From Danio rerio (lineage: Eukaryota > Chordata > Actinopteri > Cypriniformes > Danionidae), in NCBI RefSeq assembly GCF_049306965.1, contig NC_133180.1, forward strand, positions 20,819,501 through 20,883,500: 64,000 bases of DNA, in the 5' to 3' direction. The stretch's first letter is position 1. Every line of letters begins with the position of its first letter. The position numbers were made by a program, and so were the translations under genes. Below, piece after piece: positions 23,301-35,608 of the stretch. The notes under the pieces were generated by a model. That model saw only the letters and a list, made by a program, of their open reading frames with translations. It made no database searches and was not told where the DNA came from.

Positions 23301-24129
23301 CACTCACCGGCCACTTTATTAGGTACACCTATCCAACTACTCGTTAACGCAAATTTCTAATCACCCAATCACTTGGCAGCAACTCAATGCATTTAGGCAT
23401 GTAGACATGGTAGAGACGATCTGCTGCAGTTCAAACAGAGCATCAGAATGGGGAAGAAAGGTGATTTAAGTGACTTTGCACGTGTCATGGTTGTTGGTGC
23501 CAGATGGGCTGGTCTGAGTATTTCAGAAACTGCTGACCTACTAGGATTTTCATGCACAACCATCTCTAGGGTTTAGAGAGGACCATTCTGGTTTGAGCTG
23601 ATTGAAAGGCAACAGTAACTTAAATAACCACTCCTTACAACCGATGTATGCAGAAGAGCATCTCTGAATCCACAACACGTCCAACCTTGAGGCACATGGG
23701 CTACAGCAGCAGAAGACCAGACCGGGTGCCACTCTTGTCAGCTAAGAACAGGAAACTGAGGCTACAATTCACACAGGCTCACCAAAAGATTAGAAGATTG
23801 GAAAAAATGTTTCCTGGTCTGACGAATCTCGATTTCTGCTGCTACTTTTGGATAGGGGTCAGAATTTGGCATCAACAACATGAAAGCATGGATCCATCCT
23901 GCCTTGTATCAATGGTTCAGGCTGAAACGAAGATCCGCGTCATGGATGTGCAGCCAACAAATGTGCAGTAACTGAGTGATGACATCATGTCAATATGGAC
24001 CAAAATCTCCGAGGAATATTTTCAGTACCTTGTTGAATTTATGCCACAAATGATTAAGGCTGTTATGAAGGCAAAAGGGGGTCCAACCCAGTACTAGTAA
24101 GTTGTACCTAATAAAGTGGCCGGGTAGTG
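23301..24129 (+). mobile_element. Internally deleted Tc1-like transposon
   Basis: Begins cactcaccggccactttatt, ends ataaagtggccgggtagtg, and is flanked by TA on both sides (23299-23300 and 24130-24131), the Tc1/mariner target duplication. It is 829 bases long, against about 1.2 kb for the relative at 7518-8722, and lacks internal transposase blocks. Remaining pieces read as a Tc1 transposase in several broken frames. Confidence 0.88.
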
Positions 24130-24131
24130 TA

Positions 24132-24932
24132 TAGTTACACAAGTGCTAAACATAAAAAAGCATTAAGTTACAAACAACTGCCATACTACAAAATTCAGTG
24201 TGATTTAATTCTTGTGTCTGAACACACCCAGATGTTTGTGCCCTACGTCACATTTATGGCCTGTTGTGCATTGCTTTTCTCAAGTATGGAAACAGAAAAC
24301 TGCTGAATCATGACAGCAAAGGAAATGTGGGGGTGAGTTTCAAAACAAACATGAATACTTAGAACTTATACAGTGAGTTTGAGAAAGAGGCAACTCACTT
24401 TATATGCAAATAATACAATAAACACTTTACTTTTTCAGCTGCTATAAACTGCCATATTTAACACACCTTCTACAGACACTGTGATAGAGTACTGAGCCTT
24501 TAAATGATACTATAAGGGTGAATTTTTAAAAACGCTTTTTATTGATGTGTGTGTGTGCTGGCATATTTTATTTAATACCCAATATCAAAAACATCTAATC
24601 AGAGCAATACGAGTACATAACATTAGCAAGGTCACTGCTTTTCTTGTAGATTTGACTTTAGAATAGATTTTAGAATAACACAGAGTTCAAGACTGCTGAC
24701 AATAGCAGTAGTAATGACTACTTACAAAATTATTTTGTCTCAGTAAGCATTTATATATTTAATTAATCAATTACAACATTGATTAATTCATGTTCAGTGT
24801 ACTTGCAACCATTAGAAAGACATTTAGTATGAGCAGATTCAATCTCTGGGCAGATTTTTTAAAATAATTTAGTGAAAATAGTATTACAATTATCTATATA
24901 GCAGTTATTTGACAGAAACTGACCCAGTAAGG
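24132..24932. other. Intergenic DNA between isg15 and pxmp2
   Basis: I recognise no gene. It probably contains the 3' UTR end of minus-strand pxmp2. AATAAA-type signals on the minus strand occur near 24540-24565. Confidence 0.4.
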
Positions 24933-25127
24933 CAGTGTTTCTCAGCCATATTCCTGGTGGACCACTAGCTCTGCACATTTTTCATGTCTCCTTAATCAAA
25001 CACACCCGATTCAGATTCTCAGCTCATTAGCAGAGACTGAAAGACCTGTAATAGGTGGGACAGACAAAGGAGACATCCAAAACATGCAGTGTTGGTGTTT
25101 CTCCAGGAATGTGGTTGAGAAACACTG
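24933..25127. mobile_element. Small hAT-type element in the pxmp2 3' flank
   Basis: Inverted termini cagtgtttctcagcca and ggttgagaaacactg enclose 195 bases. A perfect 8-base direct repeat, CAGTAAGG, flanks it at 24925-24932 and 25128-25135. It ends 65 bases from the pxmp2 stop codon, so it may lie in the mRNA's 3' UTR. Confidence 0.85.
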
Positions 25128-25191
25128 CAGTAAGGCACAACCTGGATTCACCGTAAACCAAGATAAGCTTGCTGTAACTGGTTTTGTGCTT

Positions 25192-28100
25192 TCATTTCCT
25201 GACAGAGGCCAGGTAGGCATACCAAAATAAGGCAACCATGTTGGCGAACAGCACTCGAAACTGTAAAAGGAATGAGAAAGTAAGATAATGGATCAGAGAT
25301 CTTAAACAGTGGAACAGATGTTTTTATACTGACCTGTACAGGTACATAGTTGATATTGATAAACTGAAACGGCGTCCAGACCTTCCAGTTCATCTTCATC
25401 GCAGGCCAGTAACTTGTTTTAAGCTTGTTTTGAACATCTGCGAGTGTTTTGCCCTGCAAAGATCACATTTTGGTCATTTTCAGGATATTTTCAGGAAACT
25501 GTGTAACTATATACTGGAAATGCAATTTGTGGATTATAAATAGTGTGCATCAAAGTATCTGTAAATGTAGTAACCCTAAGACAAACTTTTTTTGTTTGAA
25601 CTTTTCTAAATACAGATCCTGCATGGTGTGATCCAAGTCAAAGTAGAGAAGAATTATTGGTGCCGTGACCCAGATGAAAGTAAGGTTTGGGAATGACTGC
25701 AACAGATGCCAGCCAGTAAGAGTTATGAGAGTGAGGCTTAAGCGTGATAACGATAAAGACATCCTTTTATAAATCGTTCTGAATGTAAAACAACAGCCAA
25801 GTTCAAACCACAGCAATACCAATAAAAATGTAGTGAAAAGCTATAATTGGGATTATTTTCAGAATGAGTTTTTTTCAGCTAATAATATATAAAACCCTGA
25901 CAGCCAGTCAGAATCCATTGAAGTATAAAGGTTTCATGCACTTTACAGCTACAGACGACATCTTCCACTGCACTAAATACAATCGCTAAATTAATTCGAT
26001 TAGAGGCATAGACTAAAAATTTGTAAAAATTATTGTTCAATCATGTGGATGCAAACATATATGAACAGGCCTGTACTCTCCTGATCTTAAAAAGTATAAC
26101 AGTGACTAACACCAGACTGTGGTCTCCAATTTAAATGGTGGGGGAAAAATAGTGTTTCTATTAACAACGTTAATAGAACTGGTTGTGTTAGGAGCCATTT
26201 TCAATTCTAATGTGCTACTTTTCCATTGTTTTTCTATGCAAGTATGCACTCGCGTGTCGGATCTTTTGCAGAACCTCGCACATGAGCAGCACATTTTTAA
26301 GATGCCATGTCAAGTTAAAAGAATTTAAAGTTTTAATAATGTAAATATCAGTTAAAAAGCCAATCAGATGAACATGGAGGCGGTGAAAGCATTGTATGAT
26401 TTCGTTCACAGCATACAATGTAAAAAAATATAGACGTAGTTTCTGTGACGTCACCCATAGGTTTCTGAAGAGTGCAAACGAAACTAACAGTGGGCATGGC
26501 CAAGCATCACCATTTTGTCGTTCAATCGTTCACGCATCATCAATTGTTTTCTGCTGTAAAGTTGGCCATTTTAACATTGGAGTCATTTGAACTGTGCTCT
26601 ATTTTGGAGCCAGACCTAGCGGAATTTCGATGAATTGCAGTTTATTTTACTTCTGTATAGGTTTCACGAGGAAGTGTGCGATGTTGCTGCTTGGTTTCCA
26701 GTAGCAAGTTGGCATGAAAATGTTTTATTTGATGTTAACATGCTGGAGGAGGTGCCATTTAAAAACAAATATATTCCAGAGAGCTGCATCTCACATTTTT
26801 AGATGCAAAGATGCGTTCTGTGTGAATGGCCCCTCGCATCAATGCCTTGACCTCAGATGGTGCAACATTATCAGTTCTTTCAAATTTGTTTAGTTATTCA
26901 TCTCACAAAAAAATACAAAAATTGAATAGATTTTGTTCTTTGACTTGTGTAGATTCATAGAGAAAGCTTCCATAAACAACAGAATCTGAGCTGAGACTGA
27001 AAACTGATCAGCAAACAGGGGAAGTTCATTGACCTGAAGCTCCAACTCTATAATCTGGTCAAAGTTGAGCATCATGAAGGCCAGCTCGCACCTAAATGTC
27101 CGCAATAGTCCAGCTTATCATGACTATCAACTACATCGGTGAGTGAAACCAGTCCTGTTGTAACACTCTTCACTACAATATGAAAACCACATGCTTGTAT
27201 CATGTCTTAACATCATGTCTTAAAGTGACTTCCCCATTCTTGACAGTAAATGGTAGAACAACATGTCAGTAACTGTAATAACGAAGTTGCATACAGAGGT
27301 AGGCCTAAAAACGAGGTATGTCCAAACATTACAATAAATTATGTAATAAAAACACTTTAGCATTCTATTTTTAAAAGTATTACAAAAACAAATGTCCTTT
27401 ATTGGAATTCATGGTTCCATGATGAACTGTTAGCATCCTTAGAATTTTTCCATTGCACAAATATTATTTATGACTCCTCAAGTTTTCTATAAAGACTCTT
27501 ATTTTTAAGATTTTATGTTTTTTTTATTTAGTTTTTATTGCAGTTTCCACATGTACATACAGATGTATTGTATATTGGGTTTTCCACAATGGAATTTTTA
27601 TTACCTATACTGTATACATATGAAACTGTGAGGATGGTACTTTTAGGATATTCCATAATACACTGTGGTATAGCCGGGCTTGGATTGTTTTGCTTTCTCA
27701 CTACAATCGGTCTGCTCCAGAGTTCGTTTCAATCGAGCTGAGACCAACTCATTCAGGCGATCTCGGACTGATTGATTTGTGGCGGATCCGAGCGCAACTG
27801 CTGGTTTCACATATGCCAAACGAACCGAGTTAACTGGGCAAACGAGACAAAAGTCTAGGTGTGAAAGCACCCTTAAAGGTAAATTTTTAATGTTTATTTT
27901 TTAAATAATTTTTTTAATATTTTGTGTTGTTTTCTCTCATTACAAAAAATAAAACACAAAATAAACAGAATAAAATTCACATCTTTCTGACTATACATTC
28001 TATAATAAATCTGGTCATAAGGAGAATAAAGTCTACCCATTTTTTCCATGTCTAATTAAACTCCTCAGTCTGTAAATGACGATTCATTGTTGGCCTCCCC

Positions 28101-29746
28101 ATCTTTTAGATTTCATAAATTATGTAAACCAGTCACTAATTTGAGGTATTTCGAGCTGTAACCATTTTTTCTTCATCATTTTACAAGCTATCAGCAAAAT
28201 TTTCAGCACTTTTCTTTCTCTGAATTTTTTTCTGACATCTGATTTTTTAGGCCTAGGTACAGCGTTGAGAAAGAAAAACCGATGGGTATATGGAATACAT
28301 TCTCTAAACATTTATGAATTACTTGCCAAAATGCCTAAATCTTTAAACATTTCCAGAATATGTGAATCATTTGCTTCATTTGAGCCACATAGTCTTCAGC
28401 AGACTGCATCTTTGTTTAAGTATCTCTTCTGCTCAGGGAAAAAATGACTGAGGATGATGTTGATTTCCACTGTGTTTTAAAATTACTTTTCCACTCAGTC
28501 CTAATGCCCCAGTATAGTGAAGGGGACTCTATACTGTCAGTGAGCGCAGTCTTTCGAATGAGATGTTAAATCGAGGTCCTGACTCTCTGTGTTCATTAAA
28601 AATCCCAAGGCACTTCTCGTAAAAAGTAGCCCCGGTGTCCTGGCCAAAATCCCTCCATTGGCCCTTACCCATCATGGCCTCCCAATCATCCCCATCCACT
28701 GAATTGGCTGTATCACTGTCTCTCCACTCCCCCTATAGCTGCTGTGTGGTGAGTGCACTGGCACTGTTGTCATGTGGCTGCTGTCGCATCATCCAAGTGG
28801 ATGCTATGCACTGGTGGTGGTGTAGAGAGACTCTCCTCATGATTGAGAAGCACTTTGGGTGTATGGCCATACATGATAAATGTGCTATATAAATACACTG
28901 ATACATGACATTATAATATGTGTTCTCTAATTTATTGTCTAGTAGATTTTATATATTTTAGTAATTACTTTGGTCATGTTGGCTCCTTTATAAGATGATA
29001 AATATTGTAAGAAGACTATTACTTTTGTTTTCATCGCCCTTTCTAAAGTTTTTAATTTTGTGTCTTATCTGTAAATATCTATGAAAGTCATGATCACTCA
29101 GTGAATTTTCATTTTCGAAAATTTCTAAATCCTTAGCACTTCCATTATGTAGAAAAGTGCAGCATGCCGTAAGTCCTTGCTTATTCCAAACTTTAAAAGT
29201 AGTGTCTATTTTGTTTGGGACAAATGTGGAGTTAAAAGCTGGCCATCTCGGTATTGATACTGATTTAAGATAGCTTTTTATAAATGAAGTAATGTCACAA
29301 AGAAGTCATTACCTCTAAAGCGTTCATAACCACATAAAAGAGCAGGAGGAAAGCAGGGGCGAATATCAGACGTTCCAGCAGAAGGCGCTTGATGAGGCAG
29401 TATGGGACAGTGGTTGGTAACAGGACCTCCAGGAGATGGTAGAAGTAATGACTGACTGGACCAGTGATAAAAAGTCTGAAAAATCAAATCCACATTTGAA
29501 AGATTATTAATTCATCATACAGTATTTATAGTAAATATCGTATAGTTATTTAATGTGCTTGTATGAATTGATAGATCACTCAGTTCCTCATACTCATACC
29601 CATAAATTGCAAAGTGTACAGGTCCCAGAATGCTGATTTTCTTTTTGGGACTATTTTCCTTGACATTCTTCTGGTACTCCAAAACTTGAGACAAAAGATT
29701 TCCCAAAGCAGACAGAATACCACTGTAAGAAAGAAAGAAAATGGCT

Positions 29747-29811
<65 letters not shown>

Positions 29812-31661
29812 CTGTTTGTGGTCTTTTTGTGTTTTGTCCAGAAGCGAGTTTTAGTTTTGACTGGTATTGAGTGTCCCACCCTCAAGCCAACCAATAGAGA
29901 AAGAAGACCCAGTGCAAAGTCCTTCATGATAAACCTGTACTAAATATATGTTCATAGGCAGACAGCGCTACCAAGCATTTAACAACTAAATTATTTTGCG
30001 CCTACAATTTAGTGATGTTAATTTGTTTAAATCTTTCATTTAAAATAAACATATATATATATATAAATAAACTACTATAATAGTATTTTTATATTTATTA
30101 TATATAACTAAACAGATCAAATTATATTTTTGTTTGTATATTTATTTAGAGGTTGTATATATTTTTACTTACCACATAACAAATACATGATTTACTCTTA
30201 ATTTAAAATGATTAGTAATTATATAATACTATTACTTATATTATGCACTCAGTTATTGATATTAATTAATATTCATTGTTCACATACATTGGTGCATATT
30301 TTTCAACCAAAATTGCTTATGATTCTAACATGATTCGTCTATTTAGTTTAGTTATTCAGAGATTAACAAGAAAAACAAATTGTTCTTAAGAATTTTGGGA
30401 AAGTAACAAAATTTGAGGACTTTATTCAGTTTATATGTTTTGAGTAAAATGTTAATTTGTGTGTTATCAGTAATTTTACCTGTCAGATAATATTGATAAC
30501 GTGTCTTTGAGAGATATTATGTTGTTATTTGAAAGACAGCAGGAATATTTTATGTAAAGGAAGAATAATTCACTGTCTGAATATGTTCATCGTAATAGTT
30601 GGTTAGTTGTTTATTTCATGTTCATTTGACATATGAACCCCAGAATACATGGGTTTAAAACTTTTCAATGCGCGAGCAAAACATTTCAGCTCACGAACAA
30701 AGATTCTAGATTTGCAATAAATGACAGCAGAGCAGAGAGCAAAATGAATGTGTGCAATGAAAACTGTGGTAACTGCATAATAGGACAATATTTTATTTTT
30801 GTAATCAAAAATATTTTATTATCATTGAAACTTTTAATTAAGGTTATTTTTTTTAATTGAACAATCTTTTATTTTTAAATTACTATGTACAGTTCAAATC
30901 AAAATTATTAAACCCCCTTTGATTTTTTTTTCTTTCCCCAAATTATGTTTAACAGAGCAAGGACATTTTCACAGTATGTCTGATCATATTTTTTCTTCTG
31001 GAGAAAGTCTATTTGTTTTATTTGGCTAAAATAAAAGCAGTTTTTAATTAAAAAAAAACACATTTTGGGTCAAAATTATTAGCCCCTTTAAGCTATATTT
31101 TTTTTCAATAGTCTACAGAACAAACCCCCGTTTACAATAACTTGCCTTTACTTTATGTAAAGTAAATTACTTTAACCTGCCTAGTAAACCTAATTAACCT
31201 AGTTAAGCCTTTAAATGTCACTTTATGCTGTATAGAAGTGTCTTGAAAAATATCTAGTCAAATATTATTTATTGTCATCATGGCATTAGAAATGAGTCAT
31301 TAAAACTATTATGTTTAGAAATGTGTTAAAGAAATCTTCTCTAATAATAATAATTGTCTAATTGGCTAATAATTATGTCTCTATAACTAATTTTTGATTG
31401 AACAATTAAGACATAAATCTAACTCCATAGCTGTAAACGTGGTGAAATCAATTTAAACCTAACATTAACTAAAGCACCTAAACAGCTGCTAGCCAACTAA
31501 CTAGGGGCGAACTAGTTAACTAACTAGCTTAAACAAAGACGTAAAACTGACCTCGTAACCGATTTGGTGATGATTGGATATTTCTTTAACAAGCTCAAAT
31601 ACTGCTGAAGTGCCCTCGCCAGCAAAGAGGGGTCTCGGACAAGTACGCTTTGCGTTGGCAT
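25192..31661 (-). CDS. pxmp2: Peroxisomal membrane protein 2 (Mpv17/PMP22 family)
   Basis: Five coding exons on the minus strand: 31661-31552, 29722-29600, 29475-29313, 25453-25334 and 25260-25192. They total 585 bases, or 194 residues, close to my memory of the human protein, with GT-AG sites and matching phases at all junctions. Pxmp2 is a channel-forming protein of the peroxisomal membrane that passes small solutes. The N-terminus MPTQSVLVRDPSLLARALQQ starts at the only suitable ATG. Hydrophobic segments include ALGNLLSQVLEY, LFITGPVSHYFYHLLEVLL and LIFAPAFLLLFYVVM. The family signature lies at the C-terminus: YWPAMKMNWKVWTPFQF, ININYVPVQFRVLFANMV, then FWYAYLASVRK. The long intron 3 holds LINE and hAT debris. 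It converges with isg15. Confidence 0.96.
26430..26655. repeat. Fragment of a fish DNA repeat in pxmp2 intron 3
   Basis: Contains ctgtgacgtcacccatagg followed by ttctgaagagtgcaaacgaa, blocks I associate with a widespread zebrafish MITE. Ends and partner terminus are not clear. Confidence 0.35.
27640..27877. mobile_element. Fragment of a hAT-like DNA element
   Basis: The right end, read on the minus strand, is aagggtgctttcacacctag, a typical terminus of vertebrate hAT-type MITEs. The interior holds matching 'gaaccgagttaactgggcaa' sequence. The left end is not resolved. Confidence 0.45.
27880..29275 (-). mobile_element. 3' part of a Tx1/L1-like LINE in pxmp2 intron 3, split by another repeat
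   Basis: On the minus strand, about 29275-28940 reads pieces such as NKIDTTFKVWNKQG and DHDFHRYLQIRHKIK, and 28311-28120 reads RERKVLKILLIACKMMKK and KKWLQLEIPQISDW. These match the C-terminal region of L1/Tx1-type reverse transcriptases. An unrelated repeat (28488-28905) interrupts it. The fragment is 5'-truncated, broken, and in the same orientation as pxmp2. Confidence 0.7.
28488..28905 (+). mobile_element. Interspersed repeat with a 'gctatataaata' 3' end
   Basis: About 418 bases with blocks aatgagatgttaaatcgagg, catcatccaagtggatgcta and cactttgggtgtatggccat, ending gtgctatataaatac. Similar sequences are scattered through fish genomes. I cannot give the class. It sits inside the LINE fragment. 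The apparent open frame at 28635 is not a gene. Confidence 0.6.
29753..29809. repeat. (CA)n microsatellite in pxmp2 intron 1
   Basis: About 28 CA units starting 31 bases from the pxmp2 exon 2 acceptor, on its intron side. Confidence 0.97.
30887..31400. mobile_element. MITE of the 'acagttgaagtcagaattatt' family, one end missing
   Basis: Left end gtacagttcaaatcaaaatt, then the family blocks cacagtatgtctgatcata and tggagaaagtctatttg, the aattaacctagttaagcc block and tcactttatgctgtatagaa. Complete relatives lie at 40037-40584 and 54719-55269. The right inverted terminus is absent. It lies in pxmp2 intron 1. Confidence 0.7.
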
Positions 31662-32437
31662 CGTCACTTACTGGAGCAGCGCCTGGGCACTTATATCATA
31701 AGAGTGAAAATTTCTGTTGTTTTTTTTTTTTACAAAGTGCAAGTGCTTCCTGAGAAGGGTGGTCGGACGCAGCGTGCGTGGTCTGAAGGCGTGCGTCATA
31801 GAACAGAGCGGCACTGTGTGATCCCATTGGTTTGATTCTTTATGACCACGCCCTAAAGTGCACGTGCTGTCTCTTAAAGTGACAAAGCATGTCCGCTATT
31901 AAAGAGACAGAGAATTCCTTCGATTACTCACCCTCATACTTGCACTAGTTCTCGCATTTGGAGATAATTTCAAGAATATCCATTTAATTTCTAAACTGCA
32001 GAGGTTGTAGAAGAAAGAAAAATTAAATAGAAAAACTTAGCCCTGCATAGGACATAGCGTTTGCGGTTTGTTTCCATAGTTCTTAATTGAGTAACGTTAA
32101 AATAACTAGTCAAGAAGTTCACAAGGAGGGGTAATAACGTTAGTAATGTTGTTAACAACGTTCAGTTCTCGCACAGACTGATAGTTTGCTTCATAACATC
32201 TAAAGAATTACCTCAGAAAGTGTTTTATTTTCTCCTTAGAAAGTTTTAGTACATCTACAAAAATTTACTACTGAAGAGTCCTACATGTTTGATTGACAGA
32301 TGGTAAGTAAATAACAGCAATTTTCCTCGACATATTACCTCAGCAATGTAAAGTATGGCTTGATTTAATTAAATTACATCAATGAAACAAATAATTAAAA
32401 CATTGCTGAACAATCCCATACACATGTCAAGCTTCCC
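31662..32437. other. pxmp2 promoter region and upstream DNA
   Basis: The first 200 bases upstream of the pxmp2 start are GC-richer than their surroundings and contain several CpGs and a CACGTG E-box at 31861-31866. Beyond about 31920 I see no gene. Confidence 0.4.
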
Positions 32438-32592
32438 TGCAGAAAAAACAGCATATGCTGGTTTGTTGATCTTGCTGGTTTTAATGCTGTGTTTGCTGGT
32501 CTCGATGCTGGTCTTGCTGGACCAGCACTGAGACCAGCAAGACCAGCATCAAAACATACTTTACCAGTATATGCTGTTTTTGTCAGCAGGGT
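32438..32592. mobile_element. Small palindromic MITE built of 'gctggt' motifs
   Basis: Ends aacagcatatgctggt and accagtatatgctgtttt are inverted copies. The centre is a near-perfect hairpin of gatgctggtcttgctgg and ccagcaagaccagcatc. No coding capacity. Confidence 0.75.
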
Positions 32593-32879
32593 TGCTGGGT
32601 TCATAAATATTATGAAAATAATTAAGGTTTAACCAATATAGTAAAACCCCTTTTAAGTTTTTTCTTTTTTTTTTTTTTTTTGTAGGCTTGTATTTTAAGT
32701 ACTGTAAAAGTACTCAAAAATGTCTCTGTCAATGTTTTCAAACAATTATATTTGATTTACCAAAGTCACACAAGTATCAATTTCACATCCATAACGGTGA
32801 GACATCATATCCACAACAAAGCATTTTCCTTATAAATGCAAAAATATGAAATAAAATCAATCATTTTTGTCCTTTAAAG

Positions 32880-33518
32880 CAGTGATTCCTAAAGTGAGGG
32901 TTGGGACCCCCTATGAATTCATGGGGCAATGACAGGGGGTCGCTTAATGATTTCCAGAAGTCAAATACATTTTATTAAACTATTAGATTTACTATATTTT
33001 ACCATAACCCACAGAAGATGAACATAGTAGTTGTTAGTAAAAACAACATCATGCAAATGAAAAACCTTCAGCCTTTCAACTATTTTTTTATAGGATTATG
33101 TGTTTTCTTTAAATTAACAACAGCAATAGCGTCAGCTGCAGCAGATTGATTTATAGTGCTAGGTTAAACTTTGACACTTTTATGGCAATTAAATACATTA
33201 AACATAAATACAGGCTACAACTAAACATTGAGAATGATCTCTGTTTGGTGGTCTCCAAAATTAAACATAGAATAGACTTGTACTGAAAACATTGTGCCCA
33301 CCAGTTTATTAATATTAAATCAATTATTAAATTACTAAAAATGATAGGGTTGTTAGGCTGTTACCTTTTTTTGCTGTTAATATGCTAGTGTTTATATAGG
33401 CCTATTGTTGTGTGCACAACATTTTTATAATTATAACCACCTCAGAGGAATTTGGGGGTTGTGAGTCACTGGCATTTTTGTTTCAGGGGTCGTGGGCTAA
33501 AAAGTTTGGGATCCTCTG
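32880..33518. mobile_element. Non-autonomous hAT-type element
   Basis: Starts cagtgattcctaaagtgagg and ends agtttgggatcctctg. The flanks ctttaaag (32872-32879) and ctttagag (33519-33526) match at 7 of 8 bases. It is related to the element at 15251-15747. No transposase frame. Confidence 0.78.
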
Positions 33519-33526
33519 CTTTAGAG

Positions 33527-34590
33527 AGACAACTGTTTTCCTTTTGATTAGCATTGTTTCTTTTGGCTTGTGCAGTTTAATTCCCAGACACTCTACAAAG
33601 TATGTTGTATACTGCAAAACTGGCAAACTTTTTTGATCACATCCATAACACATGTTTATTTTTCCTTATTTTTTATTTTAAATGTTTACAGATTTCAGAT
33701 GTTTTGAGTTTTTACTGCAAACGTCACACCCATAACGCTGGAATTGCACAGCCACAATTTACTTAAAACCAGAGAACATTTTTAGTTATTATAGTAAGTT
33801 GTTGGAAAAAAAAATGTGTAAAAAAACAAGATGTTTTGACAGTAGCAGAATTTATTTAATTTAAATTAATTTACATGTGAAAAAAATACTCACCCACACA
33901 ATCATACACGCTAGTATCATAAAAATATACAATTGTGCAAACTGCATCATGTACAATCAACATATAACAAAGAATTACAGAGTAACACTGGACGTGGATG
34001 TATATTGAAATGCTTGTATTAGAGAAAAGTCCATTTGGTAAATCAACAGCTGAAATTTAGGTTACAATTTTCTACTTCGTGTTTAAGTTTCCTCTCCAAG
34101 TGTTCACTTATGTTAAAATGACAAAGGATATGTCGATCATTCAACAAAACAAAATAAGGATTTCTAAGAAAACTGTTCTACGTGTAGATGTGGCTGCATC
34201 CCATCATTATGTGTTCTTCTCTAATTAACCTCAAAATGTGAATCAAAAACAACTTAGTGGCGTTTACATGTTACAAAAAACTTTATATGCGAATTGCATA
34301 AACACATTAACAATAGTTATTTTCAGACACATTATCAATTTTATAAAAAAAAAAAAAAAACAGAAAACAGCATGAGAAACATGTAAAATTTACTTTTGTC
34401 AAGCAAATCATTAGCTTAATGAGCAAGGCAACAATTATGGGTCATTTTGCAACATTATCATGAAATCTGATGTTTTCCAGACAGAAACCAACTTTAGATA
34501 TTTGTAAATCCCATATCAGTAATCATGTCCAGCATCGCTCACACTCTCAGATATTGACTAAAACAACAACTGCCATGAACACAGAGCCAA
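33527..34590. other. Intergenic DNA downstream of usp30
   Basis: No gene recognised. The usp30 3' UTR probably ends within this stretch or just before it. Several AATAAA-like hexamers exist on the minus strand and I cannot choose among them. Confidence 0.35.
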
Positions 34591-34836
34591 ATTAAAGGGA
34601 TAGTTCACCCAAAAATTAAAAATGTCTCCCCTTCATGTAGCTCCAACCTATTGAGTTTCTTTCTTCTGTTGAACACAAATAAAAAAATAAAAAGATATTC
34701 GGTAGCCGTTGACATTTAAAATACTACAAAAGGTAATGGCTACCAGTTTTCAACATTCTTCAAAGTATCTTCTTTAGTGTTTGACAGAAAGAATCAAGTA
34801 AATGGTAAGTAAGTGGGTAAGCTATCTCTTTAAGGT
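34591..34836. mobile_element. Palindromic MITE of the 'gatagttcaccc' family in the usp30 3' region
   Basis: Starts attaaagggatagttcaccc and ends gctatctctttaaggt, with ttctgttgaacaca and its mirror block between. It lies 180 bases past the usp30 stop codon, so it may be in the 3' UTR. Confidence 0.7.
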
Positions 34837-35017
34837 GCTATCTGTGATATGCAAAACCCAAATTTTCTCTCTCTCTTTCTCATGAAGAAAGAAAAAAAAC
34901 AATACGCATGCCAAACTTCATGCACTGGGATGCACAAATCCACTTGGCCATAAGTAGCATATAGCATGGAATGGAGAGTTAATAACACTCTGGCGTTTAA
35001 CTAAGTCCGCTGAAATG

Positions 35018-35568
35018 CTACTCTTCTACCCTCAGACCAGGCCTCTGCATTCGCTCATAAAAGAGCAGATATGCACTGGAGGAGAGCACCTCCTGAAGAC
35101 TGGCCTTCCTCACAGAGTCATCAGACACCCACAGCCACTGCGAGCTGAATGGAGAAGTCCCACGCGGAGCGGCAGGACAGCGGCGGTAAGTGATAAAATG
35201 ACCCGAATGCATGTCTCCATGATGAACCAGCACCGCCGTTAAGCGGAAGAGGTACTCCGAGGTGCTGGAGTCAAGGTGAGAAAGGAAAGGTAACATGACA
35301 GAGATTACAACACAGAAAATCTTCAGCTCAAATGCAGTTTCTGGTATAACAGCAGGAATGAATCTACCTGTAGTCGTACGTGAGGTTAAGTTGTGAGCTT
35401 AGACCAGGTGAGTGCAGAAAGACAGAGGGGAAAGTTCCATTGGACTGTGGCTTGTTGTTATTACAGTGCTCTGAATCTGAAAAAGAAAAAAAAATCTTAA
35501 TCGAAAAAAATATGATTTTTTTGGGGGATAATCATATTTTTAATATATTCTATATAATAATAATAATA

Positions 35569-35608
<40 letters not shown>

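Noticed and set aside
28635-28892. 85-codon frame that looked like a Cys-rich membrane protein
   Set aside because: It falls within an interspersed repeat (28488-28905) found widely in fish, with no homologous protein that I know.
29278-29493. 71-codon Met-initiated frame on the minus strand
   Set aside because: It is an out-of-frame reading of pxmp2 exon 3. The correct frame is fixed by the phase from exon 2 and reads LFITGPVSHYFYHLL.
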